Source of the DNA: Sphingomonas sp. PP-F2F-A104-K0414
GTDB lineage: Bacteria > Pseudomonadota > Alphaproteobacteria > Sphingomonadales > Sphingomonadaceae
Length of the DNA: 64,000 nucleotides
Assembly (NCBI RefSeq): GCF_004340945.1
Contig: NZ_SLYD01000001.1
Coordinates: 558,001-622,000 of the forward strand
Direction: 5' to 3'
Positions 55,362-64,000 of this stretch are shown here, piece by piece (within the stretch, counting starts at the first letter, position 1; every line of letters begins with the position of its first letter). The notes beneath the pieces were generated by a model that worked only from the letters and a program-made list of their open reading frames with translations, made no database searches and was not told the origin of the DNA. The position numbers and the translations under genes are program-made.

Positions 55362-56987
55362 TTACTTCCGCTCCCCCGCCGTCTCACCCCGCACCGACTT
55401 GAACTCCGACCCGTCGCGCCATTCCGGCCACAACCGGCTGCTCGCCAGCTTAGTCCCGATCGTCTGGAACAGATCCACGTCCTGCGCCGCACCGCGCAGG
55501 TCCCAGTCGGCGCCCCACGCGTCACACGTCTGGTGATAACACTTCATATAGCCGTCGAGCCACGCCTGCCCCGCGGTCCGACCACCCGTAACCAGATCGG
55601 GCGCACCACTGATCGCCATCAGCAGCAAGGTCGGCACGCCGCGCCGCGCGACCGAGAAATGGTCGGCGCGGTAGAACAGGCCACGTTCGGGAAGGGCTTC
55701 GGGAGTTACGACGCGGTCCTGCGCCTTCGCGGCGTCACCCAGCATGTCCTCGAGGCTGTTCTGGCCGGCGCCGACCAGCATGACGTCCTTTGCCGGCCCT
55801 GCCGTCTGGAGGATATCGAGCGTCAGGTTGGCGACCGTCTTGGCGGCCGGATAGACCGGGTTCACCGCATAGGTCTCCGAGCCCAGCAACCCACGCTCCT
55901 CGCCACTCCACAGCGCGAAGACGAGGCTGCGGTCGGTCCGCGGGGCCTTGGCGAAATTGCGCGCGAGCTCGAGTACGCCCGCCACGCCGAGGCCGTCGTC
56001 GTTCGCGCCAGGCCGGATCGTCCGGCCCTGCGCATCGGGCGCGCCGATGCCGTAGGCGTCCCAGTGCGCGCCGAACATCACGACCTCGTCCGCGTGCTTC
56101 GTGCCGGGGAGCTTCGCGAGCACGTTCTGGCTCACGGCGGTGTCGTGCTTCACCGGCAGGTCGGTGGTGAACGCCCGATTCAGCGCGACCGGGCGGAAGT
56201 CGCTCCGCCGCGCCGCTTTGCGCAACGCCGCCAAGTCGAGGCCCGAGGCTGCGAACAAACGAGTCGCCGCGCCGCCCTCCAGCCAGCCCTGGAGCAGCAC
56301 CCGCGACTCGGGATCTTTACGGACGATGTCGTAATTCTCGCCGGCGGGGGCCGTGACGGTGTTCCAGCCGTAGCCCGCGCCCGGCGTGTCGTGGACGATC
56401 AGCGCGCCGACCGCGCCACGTCGCGCGGCTTCTTCGTATTTGTACGTCCAGCGGCCGTAGTAGGTCATCCGGCGGTCGCCGAACTTGCCCTTCGCATCAT
56501 AGCCTGCGACCGCTTCGAAATCGGGATCGTTGACCAGGAAGACCGCCACCTTGCCCTTCAGGTCGAGCCCCTTGAAGTCGTCCCAGCCGCGCTCCGGCGC
56601 GGTGACGCCGTAGCCAACGAACACCATCGGCGCGTTGGCGATTGCGACCCGGTCGACGCCGCGGACGGTACTGAGATAGACGTCACGCCCCTGCACCAGC
56701 GCGATATCGCCAGCGCGGACAGTGCCAGAACCCATCCGGGTGTGGACGAGCGGAACGGGTTGCGTCCAGCTGCCGTTCGGGCCACCGGGCTGTGCCTTCA
56801 TCGCCTTGAACTGCGCGATCAGCCAGTCGATCGTCTTCGTCTCGCCGGGCGTGCCAGGCGCGCGCCCCTCGAACGCATCGGAGGCGAGCGTCTTTACGTC
56901 GGCCGACAGGCGTCCGGGAGAAACTTGTGCAACCGCAGGCGACGCGGCGAGCAGCGTGGCGGCGGCAATGAGATAGCGCGCGCTCAT
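55362..56987 (-). CDS. M28 family aminopeptidase, exported
   Basis: 541 residues from ATG 56987; signal peptide MSARYLIAAATLLAASPAVA. The frame is open upstream through the MAPEG gene but that part is not this protein. An apical PA-like insertion (about 130-270) is followed by M28 zinc motifs GAHWDAYGIG, IRPGANDDGLGVAGVLELAR, ALWSGEERGLLGSETYA, LDILQT and YRADHFSVARRGVPTLL. A co-catalytic di-zinc aminopeptidase in the periplasm. Its ATG overlaps the MAPEG stop (ATGA, 56987-56984), so the genes are translationally coupled. Confidence 0.93.
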   Translation of the reverse strand: MSARYLIAAATLLAASPAVAQVSPGRLSADVKTLASDAFEGRAPGTPGETKTIDWLIAQFKAMKAQPGGPNGSWTQPVPLVHTRMGSGTVRAGDIALVQGRDVYLSTVRGVDRVAIANAPMVFVGYGVTAPERGWDDFKGLDLKGKVAVFLVNDPDFEAVAGYDAKGKFGDRRMTYYGRWTYKYEEAARRGAVGALIVHDTPGAGYGWNTVTAPAGENYDIVRKDPESRVLLQGWLEGGAATRLFAASGLDLAALRKAARRSDFRPVALNRAFTTDLPVKHDTAVSQNVLAKLPGTKHADEVVMFGAHWDAYGIGAPDAQGRTIRPGANDDGLGVAGVLELARNFAKAPRTDRSLVFALWSGEERGLLGSETYAVNPVYPAAKTVANLTLDILQTAGPAKDVMLVGAGQNSLEDMLGDAAKAQDRVVTPEALPERGLFYRADHFSVARRGVPTLLLMAISGAPDLVTGGRTAGQAWLDGYMKCYHQTCDAWGADWDLRGAAQDVDLFQTIGTKLASSRLWPEWRDGSEFKSVRGETAGERK

Positions 56988-57427
56988 GCCTGCGACCCCG
57001 ACGGCACGACCTGGAAGGTCTTGGCGGCCGGCACCGCGTTCGTTTGATACGCGATCGTCAGCGCCCAGCCGGCAAGCAGCGCCATCAGCGCCCACGTCGC
57101 CAGCGCGCCGCCTGCCCGCGGCAGGCTCGACGTTGTCCGGTCCATCCCGAACGCATGCGCTACACGTGCAATCACGAACACCGCGCCCGCGATCCACAGC
57201 CAGAGCGTCGATCCCCCCGCCAGTTCGATCAGCCCGATCAGGATCAGAATGAACGGCGCATATTCGGTGAAGTTCGCATGCGCGCGCATCCGCCCCTGCA
57301 ACAGCGCGTCGCCATTGTCGCCGATCAGGACGTTGCCCTTCACGCGCATCGGCACGATTCGGAAGGCGAGCCAGAGATTGACGACGGCGGCAGCCGCGGC
57401 GATCGTCAGCGTTACGGGTAATATCAC
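56984..57427 (-). CDS. MAPEG family membrane protein
   Basis: 147 residues from ATG 57427. Four hydrophobic helices; the central RMRAHANFTEYAPFILILIG is the MAPEG signature (glutathione S-transferase/eicosanoid type). Bacterial members are small inner-membrane proteins, some with glutathione-dependent activity. Coupled to the M28 aminopeptidase downstream, and divergent from rpmF (205 bp). Confidence 0.88.
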   Translation of the reverse strand: MILPVTLTIAAAAAVVNLWLAFRIVPMRVKGNVLIGDNGDALLQGRMRAHANFTEYAPFILILIGLIELAGGSTLWLWIAGAVFVIARVAHAFGMDRTTSSLPRAGGALATWALMALLAGWALTIAYQTNAVPAAKTFQVVPSGSQA

Positions 57428-57480
57428 GGCGTTGCCCCTCGTTGGATGTCGGCCGAGGTCCTGCCACTGGTGACCAATGG

Positions 57481-57508
57481 TTGCAACGCGGGACGAAATC
57501 GCTATAGC
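57481..57508 (+). promoter_or_regulatory. Candidate promoter of rpmF-plsX
   Basis: TTGCAA (57481-57486), 16-bp spacer, TATAGC (57503-57508): a near match to a sigma-70 -35/-10 pair, 123 bp before the rpmF ATG in a divergent gap. No other candidate looks better, but GC-rich alphaproteobacterial promoters are weakly conserved. Confidence 0.4.
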
Positions 57509-57631
57509 GCCACGCTTCGCGAGCGTCAGGCCGCATGGGTTGCTTCAGGCGGCCGGCATTCATGTCGGTTGCCGAGTTCCGTGTCCGGGCGTACTCGGAG
57601 CCCCGACCTTTAGATTGAACAAGGTGCCGAA

Positions 57632-57811
57632 ATGGCCGTCCCCAAAAGAAAAACCTCGCCCTCCAAGCGCGGCATGCGCCGTGGCCACGACTCGCTCACG
57701 ATCGCGTCGTTCCAGGAATGCCCCAACTGTGGCGAACTGAAGCGCCCGCACAACCTGTGCGGTTCGTGCGGTCACTATAACGGTCGTGAAATCCTCTCGA
57801 TCGAGGGCTGA
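57632..57811 (+). CDS. rpmF: 50S ribosomal protein L32
   Basis: 59 residues from ATG 57632. [20 protein letters not shown] is the L32 start, with four Cys at 30, 33, 43 and 46 (CPNC...CGSC) forming a zinc ribbon, so it is the zinc-binding type. It is followed 41 bp later by plsX, the usual rpmF-plsX-fabH order. It is too short to confuse with shadows. Confidence 0.96.
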   Translation: MAVPKRKTSPSKRGMRRGHDSLTIASFQECPNCGELKRPHNLCGSCGHYNGREILSIEG

Positions 57812-57852
57812 GGCTTCCATCCGGAACCTCTAACTTGAACGAAGGATTGATG

Positions 57853-58881
57853 ATGCCCGACAGCGGCTGGATCGCGGTCGATGCGATGGGTGGCGATGAC
57901 GGGCTGGCAGTGATGCTCGCCGGTGTCGCGCTCGCGCGTCATCAATTCGAGGGCATGCGCTTTCTGCTGGTCGGCGACGAAACTGCGATTCGCGAGGGGC
58001 TGAAGGCTCATCCGAACCTGTCGCAGAATTCGGAGATCGTCCACGCACCAGAGGTCGTCGGGTCGAGCGAAAAGCCGACCCAGGCGATCCGGCGTGCGAA
58101 GAAGACGTCGATGGGCATCGCGATTGACCTGGTCAAACAGGGTCGCGCCGCCGCTGCTGTGTCGTCGGGGAATACCGGCGCGCTGATGGCGATGGCGAAG
58201 CTGTCGCTGCGGATGCTGCCCGGGATCGACCGGCCGGCACTCGCGGCGCGTCTGCCGACCTTGGGCGATACCGACATGGTGATGCTCGACCTCGGCGCGA
58301 ATACCGAGTGCGATGCGCGCAACCTCGTCCAGTTCGCGATCATGGGCGCTGCCTATGCGCGCACCGCACTCGACATCCCGCATCCTCGTGTCGCGCTGCT
58401 GAACATCGGCAGCGAGGACATGAAGGGCACGGACGAGATCCGCGATGCGGCCGCGCAGCTGCGTGCGACCCCGGCGGTCGACATGCAGTTCAACGGCTTC
58501 ATCGAGGGCGACCGGCTATCGCGCGGCGAAGTCGACGTCGTCGTGTGCGACGGCTTCTCGGGCAACATCGCGCTGAAGACCGCCGAGGGCACCGCGCGAT
58601 TCGTCGCCGACCTGCTCAAGCGCGCGTTCCGCAGTTCGGTGCGCTCGAAGCTCGGCTTCCTGATCTCGCGCCCCGCCACCGAATTGTTGCGCGATCATCT
58701 CGATCCCAACAACCACAACGGCGCGGTATTCCTCGGGCTCAACGGTATCGTCGTGAAGAGCCACGGCGGCGCGACCGATCGCGGCGTCGCGACCGCGATC
58801 GGCAATGCCGCCAAGATGGTCCGCAACGATCTGATCCGGCGGATCGCCGACGATCTCGGCAATGTGGAGAAGGCGGCATGA
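57853..58881 (+). CDS. plsX: Phosphate acyltransferase PlsX
   Basis: 342 residues from ATG 57853; ATG 57850 directly before it also fits, with GAAGGA at 57841-57846 giving better spacing to 57853. [19 protein letters not shown] opens the protein, then [40 protein letters not shown] and [16 protein letters not shown], all PlsX signatures. It makes acyl-phosphate from acyl-ACP for PlsY. Its TGA overlaps the fabH ATG (ATGA at 58878-58881). Confidence 0.96.
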   Translation: MPDSGWIAVDAMGGDDGLAVMLAGVALARHQFEGMRFLLVGDETAIREGLKAHPNLSQNSEIVHAPEVVGSSEKPTQAIRRAKKTSMGIAIDLVKQGRAAAAVSSGNTGALMAMAKLSLRMLPGIDRPALAARLPTLGDTDMVMLDLGANTECDARNLVQFAIMGAAYARTALDIPHPRVALLNIGSEDMKGTDEIRDAAAQLRATPAVDMQFNGFIEGDRLSRGEVDVVVCDGFSGNIALKTAEGTARFVADLLKRAFRSSVRSKLGFLISRPATELLRDHLDPNNHNGAVFLGLNGIVVKSHGGATDRGVATAIGNAAKMVRNDLIRRIADDLGNVEKAA

Positions 58882-59846
58882 TCCGTTCGGTCGTCATCGG
58901 CACCGGCTCCGCCCTGCCCGCGCGCCGCGTCTCCAACGCGGAACTGGCAGAGCAGGTCGACACCAGCGACGAGTGGATCGTCGAGCGCACCGGTATCCGC
59001 TTCCGCCACATCGCCGGCGAAGGCGAGACGACCGCGACGCTTGCTGCCGACGCGTGCCGCGCGGCTTTGACTGCGGCCGGGATCGAGGCGCAGAGCATCG
59101 ACCTGATCGTGCTCGCCACCGCGACCCCCGACCAGACCTTTCCGTCGAGCGCCACCAAGGTGCAGGCGATGCTCGGGATCGACGACTGCGTCGCGTTCGA
59201 CGTCGCCGCCGTCTGCTCGGGCTTCCTCTACGCGGTGCAGGTCGTCGACAGCATGATCCGCAGCGGTGTCGCCAAGCGCGGGCTGGTGATCGGCGCCGAG
59301 ACGTTCAGCCGCATTCTCGACTGGGAAGACCGGACGACCTGCGTGCTGTTCGGCGACGGCGCCGGCGCGATCGTGCTGGAGGCGCAGGACACCGCCGACG
59401 AAGGCGGTCGCGGCATCCTGACGACCAAGCTGCACGCGGATGGCCGTCACAACGAATTGCTCTACGTCGATGGCGGCGTCTCGACGACCGGGACCGTTGG
59501 CAAGCTCCGCATGAAGGGCCGCGAGGTGTTCCGCCATGCGGTGACCAATCTAGCGTCGGTCATGACCGAGTCGCTGGCGATGGCGGGGCTGGCGTCGGAC
59601 CAGGTCGACTGGGTCGTGCCGCATCAGGCCAATGCGCGTATCCTGGACGCGACCGCGCGGAAGTTGGGCCTTGCCCCGGCGAAAGTCGTGGTCACCGTCG
59701 ACCAGCATGCCAACACGTCGGCTGCTTCCGTACCGCTCGCATTGGACGTCGCCGTACGCGACGGACGGATCAAGCAGGGGCAGATCATAGTGCTCGAAGC
59801 GATGGGCGGCGGCTTCACCTGGGGCGCTGCAGTTATCCGCTTCTAA
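58878..59846 (+). CDS. fabH: 3-oxoacyl-ACP synthase III (FabH)
   Basis: 322 residues from ATG 58878, coupled to plsX. Catalytic triad: Cys113 in [13 protein letters not shown], His in [12 protein letters not shown] and Asn in [31 protein letters not shown] is the substrate-site segment. It condenses acetyl-CoA with malonyl-ACP to start fatty-acid synthesis. ihfA begins 98 bp later. Confidence 0.97.
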   Translation: MIRSVVIGTGSALPARRVSNAELAEQVDTSDEWIVERTGIRFRHIAGEGETTATLAADACRAALTAAGIEAQSIDLIVLATATPDQTFPSSATKVQAMLGIDDCVAFDVAAVCSGFLYAVQVVDSMIRSGVAKRGLVIGAETFSRILDWEDRTTCVLFGDGAGAIVLEAQDTADEGGRGILTTKLHADGRHNELLYVDGGVSTTGTVGKLRMKGREVFRHAVTNLASVMTESLAMAGLASDQVDWVVPHQANARILDATARKLGLAPAKVVVTVDQHANTSAASVPLALDVAVRDGRIKQGQIIVLEAMGGGFTWGAAVIRF

Positions 59847-59944
59847 GCCGTTCGAAACATATCGATTCGCTTGTAGAACAAAAGTTCTTCCGGTCGCCGA
59901 CGTGCTTGTGTAGGAGGTTCGCCGAGTGTGGGAGCTTGAAGATC

Positions 59945-60241
59945 ATGACGACGGGTACTTTGACGCGGGCCGACTTGGCTGAATCGCTCCACAAGGAGGT
60001 CGGGCTGTCACGTTCGGATTCCTCCAAGATCGTCGAACAGATCCTGACCGAGATGTGCGGCGCGCTGTCGCAGGGCGAGAACGTCAAGATTTCGGGATTC
60101 GGCACGTTCGTGCTGCGCGACAAGGGCGAGCGCGTCGGCCGCAACCCCAAGACCGGCATCGAAGTACCGATCGCGCCGCGCCGCGTGCTGACGTTCCGCG
60201 CAAGCCAGATGATGCGGGAACGCATCGTCGGTGCCGACTGA
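59945..60241 (+). CDS. ihfA: Integration host factor subunit alpha
   Basis: 98 residues from ATG 59945; an open frame extends upstream but is antisense to FabH-type coding. [23 protein letters not shown] start, [20 protein letters not shown], and the DNA-bending arm [25 protein letters not shown] are typical IhfA. It bends DNA as heterodimer with IhfB (not in the window). Sigma-54 promoters such as that of glnK often need IHF. MerR-family gene follows 8 bp later. Confidence 0.96.
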   Translation: MTTGTLTRADLAESLHKEVGLSRSDSSKIVEQILTEMCGALSQGENVKISGFGTFVLRDKGERVGRNPKTGIEVPIAPRRVLTFRASQMMRERIVGAD

Positions 60242-60249
60242 CACCCGAT

Positions 60250-60636
60250 ATGCCTGATACCGACGACGCACTGCCCGATGCCGGGGGGCAAAAGGCCAGT
60301 GCGGCGTTTCGGACGATCGGCGAACTGTCGCGCGACACTGGCCTTCCGCAGCACATCCTCCGCTATTGGGAAACGCGCTTTCCCCAGCTGAAGCCGCTGC
60401 AACGCGCGGGCAACCGGCGCTATTACCGCGCCGAGGACGTCGCGCTGGTGCGACGGATCGACCAGTATTTGAACCGCGAGGGGTATACCGTGCGCGGCGT
60501 CCAGCAGTTGCTGGCGGGGGAGAAGGACGCGGGTGCGATACCGGGACCGGGCGAGATCGTCGCGCAGGCCGAGTCGCCGATGACCGCGCTGCGTGCGATC
60601 CGGGACATGCTTGCCGAGGCGCTGGCGGCGGACTGA
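60250..60636 (+). CDS. MerR family transcriptional regulator
   Basis: 128 residues from ATG 60250. Winged HTH at about 20-90: FRTIGELSRDTGLPQHILRY then WETRFPQLKPLQRAGNRRYY, then a short C-terminal helix. Without a metal-binding Cys set, it is the MlrA/CarA-like or IHF-linked MerR type usual next to ihfA in alphaproteobacteria. Effector and targets unknown. Confidence 0.92.
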   Translation: MPDTDDALPDAGGQKASAAFRTIGELSRDTGLPQHILRYWETRFPQLKPLQRAGNRRYYRAEDVALVRRIDQYLNREGYTVRGVQQLLAGEKDAGAIPGPGEIVAQAESPMTALRAIRDMLAEALAAD

Positions 60637-60649
60637 CTTTTCCGCGTGA

Positions 60650-60769
60650 CCCTCCCCTGCAAGGGGGGGGTGGCTGGCACTTGCCCGACGGAGGGGTGAC
60701 AACCCCCTCGATAGCGCGGATACCCCTCCGTCAGTCCTGCGGACTGCCACCTCCCCTTGCAGGGGAGGA
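60650..60769. repeat. Family J double inverted-repeat module
   Basis: CCCTCCCCTGCAAGGGGGGG (from 60650) with GACGGAGGGGT faces ACCCCTCCGTC with CCTCCCCTTGCAGGGGAGG (60722-60768), in the convergent merR-prfC gap. Confidence 0.88.
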
Positions 60770-60784
60770 TTAGCGGGTAACAAC

Positions 60785-62353
<1,569 letters not shown>

Positions 62354-62499
62354 GATAAAGTCCGGTGCGCCGAGTCTGGGCTCGGTGGATAGGGTGAGCC
62401 GGAATACCGGCAGTCATGCCGCTGCTCTTGGCAGATGCAGCGCGTCGAGGACAGAGGGACGTCCCTCAAGGCTCCAAGTTGGGATCGCGTTTCACGGTC

Positions 62500-62628
62500 C
62501 GATCCTCCCCCGCCAGGGGGAGGTGGCACCGAAGGTGACGGAGGGGGCGGACACGGAACAGAGGTTCCCCCTTTCCGCCCCCTCCGTCCGGCAAGCGCCA
62601 GACACCTCCCCCTGGCGGGGGAGGATCG
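62500..62628. repeat. Family J double inverted-repeat module
   Basis: GATCCTCCCCCGCCAGGGGG (from 62501) with GACGGAGGGGGCGGA faces TCCGCCCCCTCCGTC with CCTCCCCCTGGCGGGGGAGG (to 62628). It lies upstream of prfC and downstream of the epimerase-like gene. Confidence 0.88.
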
Positions 62629-62640
62629 CGGAGGGTCGGT

Positions 62641-63525
62641 TCAACCGGTGGTAGTCACCAGCGTCACGCTCATTTCGATGCGCTTCGTACCGCCGGCAGC
62701 GATCTCGAACACACCGGGTTTGTCGCGATAATCGCCGGTATAGCCTTCGGAATCGGCGATGCCGTGCCAGGGTTCGACGCAGACATAGGCCGCGCCGGGC
62801 TTGGTCCAGATGCCGAGCTTCGGCGTATCGGGGAAGGCGATCTTCAATTGCGGGCCGGTCTCGGCGCCATAGGTGACGGCGTCGGAGTGGATCGGATCCC
62901 AGACCAGCGCGTCCTTCGCGAACAGCTCGTCGCGCAGGGCGATGACGCGATCCTCGACTGGCGAAGGTCGTTCATCGACGGCGATCTGGCCATCCGTGCT
63001 GATCGCTTTTAGCTTGCCGGGTTCGTCGGTGTCGAACGTGATGCGGTGGTCTGCGCGGGGTTCGCCGTAGGGGAGTGGCCACGCGAAGGCGGGGTGGAAG
63101 CCGAAGCTTGCCGGCATCGCGGCGTCGGTGCGGTTGTGGATGTGCGCCTCGAGCGTCAGCGTCGCGCCGTCCAACGTGAAGACGATGTCGAGTGCGAATG
63201 CGAACGGGTAGGCCTTCCGGGTTTCCTTGCTGTCGGTGAGGCGGAAGGTGGCGGAGGTTTCCGACTGCGCGACGACGTCGAACGTCGAATGGCGCGCGAA
63301 GCCGTGCTTCTGCATCGGGTAGGCCTGGCCGTCGAGGCGGATGACGCCTTCGTTGACGACACCGACGACGGGGAAGAGGATCGGCGCGTGACCGGTCCAG
63401 AAGGCCGGGTCGGCGTTGGTCATCAGTTCGCGGCCGTCGGCGTCGTGGAGGTGGGTGAGCTCGGCACCGTGCGGGTTGATCTGCGCAGTGAGGTGGTCGT
63501 TGGCGATCGTGATCAGGTCGGTCAT
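62641..63525 (-). CDS. Aldose 1-epimerase family protein
   Basis: 294 residues from ATG 63525. GalM-fold motifs: NPHGAELTHLHDADGRELM, APILFPVVGVVNEGVIRLDG, KHGFARHSTFDVV, ASFGFHPAFAWPL and CVEPWHGIADSEGYTGDY. This YihR/YeaD-like group may act on aldose or hexose-6-phosphate anomers. Codirectional with prfC (287-bp gap). Confidence 0.9.
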   Translation of the reverse strand: MTDLITIANDHLTAQINPHGAELTHLHDADGRELMTNADPAFWTGHAPILFPVVGVVNEGVIRLDGQAYPMQKHGFARHSTFDVVAQSETSATFRLTDSKETRKAYPFAFALDIVFTLDGATLTLEAHIHNRTDAAMPASFGFHPAFAWPLPYGEPRADHRITFDTDEPGKLKAISTDGQIAVDERPSPVEDRVIALRDELFAKDALVWDPIHSDAVTYGAETGPQLKIAFPDTPKLGIWTKPGAAYVCVEPWHGIADSEGYTGDYRDKPGVFEIAAGGTKRIEMSVTLVTTTG

Positions 63526-63592
63526 GAGGTTCCTTCCGTCATTCTTAACGCGCGAGGCCGCGTAACGCTCACAAAACGACCCGCGACATCAG

Positions 63593-63699
63593 CACCACCC
63601 CGGCGGAGGCCGGGGCCCAATTGGGGGACGTTGCCAACGACGCGCATCGCTCCGTTACACCGGCCTTGCCAGTTGGGCCCCGGCCTTCGCCGGGGTGGT
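63593..63699. repeat. Family A intergenic inverted-repeat module
   Basis: Arms 63593-63627 and 63669-63699 with a spacer GCATCGCTCCGTTACACCGG. It lies upstream of the epimerase-like gene. Confidence 0.9.
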
Positions 63700-63732
63700 A
63701 TGAGGAAGCCAGTGCGTGCCCTCACCCTCGCC

Positions 63733-63778
63733 GCCTTCACCCTTCCCTCTCCCCTCGGGGAGAGGGAAGGGTGAAGGC
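63733..63778. repeat. Perfect 22-bp-arm hairpin next to the pheT stop
   Basis: Arm 63733-63754 (GCCTTCACCCTTCCCTCTCC..) and its exact inverse 63757-63778, with a 2-nt loop. It ends 5 bp from the pheT stop codon. A terminator-like stem but no T-tract on either side; related to family I (CTCTCCCC). Confidence 0.85.
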
Positions 63779-63782
63779 ACGC

Positions 63783-64000
63783 TTAGACGCGGAGGGTCGC
63801 GCCCTGTTTTGCGGCCGCGGCGACCACCTTGTCGGCGATCGCCTTGATCTCTTCGTCGGTGAAGCTCTTGGCGGTCGGCTGCAGGACGATCTCGACCGCG
63901 ACCGACTTGTGGCCGTCCTCGACCCCTACCCCGGTGAACACGTCGAACACGCGCGCCGAGACGATCGCCACCTTGTCCGCCCCCTTGACCGCGCGGACCA
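63783..64000 (-). CDS. pheT: Phenylalanyl-tRNA synthetase beta subunit, C-terminal end (start outside window)
   Basis: Only the last 71 or so residues are present, open to the window edge. VFDVFTGVGVEDGHKSVAVE then IVLQPTAKSFTDEEIKAI is the FDX-ACB (ferredoxin-fold anticodon-binding) domain that closes PheT. It is the beta chain of the alpha2-beta2 enzyme charging tRNA-Phe. The stop TAA is at 63785-63783. Confidence 0.95.
   Translation of the reverse strand, partial: VRAVKGADKVAIVSARVFDVFTGVGVEDGHKSVAVEIVLQPTAKSFTDEEIKAIADKVVAAAAKQGATLRV

Noticed and set aside
59875-59888. AGAACAAAAGTTCT as a LexA/SOS box before ihfA
   Set aside because: GAAC-N4-GTTC resembles the Gram-positive SOS box; alphaproteobacterial LexA uses GTTC-N7-GTTC, and ihfA is no SOS gene.

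Overview
The window is GC-rich bacterial chromosome, almost certainly from a Sphingomonas-like alphaproteobacterium (Sphingomonadales). The evidence is a crtY-crtI-crtB carotenoid cluster, the order plsX-fabH-ihfA-merR, lptC-lptA-lptB-rpoN, tsaD-gpsA opposite hemC-hemD, and intergenic palindromes of the 'CCGGCCTTCGCCGGGG' kind. The call rests on recognised gene families and gene order; no database search was possible. I see no rRNA, tRNA, transposase, integrase, prophage or CRISPR array.

Layout. 1-5.0 kb: truncated Tat-exported ferritin-like protein, MipA/OmpV outer-membrane protein, DUF2141 protein overlapping a sterol-desaturase-type hydroxylase, an AT-rich patch carrying a PixA/AidA-like gene, a small membrane protein and a GNAT acetyltransferase. 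5.2-9.8 kb: crtY, crtI, a LOG-family protein and crtB, converting GGPP to beta-carotene; two long palindromes lie inside this transcription unit. 9.8-16.3 kb: small Cys-containing protein, Atm1-type ABC exporter, stand-alone HsdR-N nuclease-like protein, recQ and two coupled genes. 16.3-19 kb: four palindromic modules, then glnK-amtB with a textbook sigma-54 promoter and a good intrinsic terminator. 19-24.7 kb (minus strand): RsmB/NOP methyltransferase, rpe, a heparinase II/III-like lyase and purH. 24.8-32.7 kb: SDHAF4-like factor, AsmA, gpsA-tsaD, hemC, a HemD fused in frame to a membrane protein, glutaminyl cyclotransferase.

32.7-38.3 kb: glycine-rich double cold-shock protein, rnd-lptC-lptA, lptB, rpoN. 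38.4-50.8 kb: S10 carboxypeptidase, three members of the ligase-associated DNA-damage set (MBL exonuclease, Lhr-like DEXH helicase, PdeM) interspersed with secreted hydrolases and kup, then exported msrA and an unlisted 46-residue membrane peptide. 51.3-57.4 kb: class I aminotransferase, PabB-PabC fusion, MBL hydrolase, M28 peptidase with coupled MAPEG protein. 57.6-64 kb: rpmF, plsX, fabH, ihfA, merR, prfC, an aldose-1-epimerase-like protein and the 3' end of pheT.

The most striking feature not explained by genes is a dense set of about two dozen intergenic inverted-repeat modules in at least six sequence families. Each full module is two inverted arms around a shorter spacer, and in the two best-sampled families the spacers also carry inner inverted repeats. 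They fill most gaps longer than about 100 bp, in convergent and co-directional gaps. No cognate transposase lies in the window.
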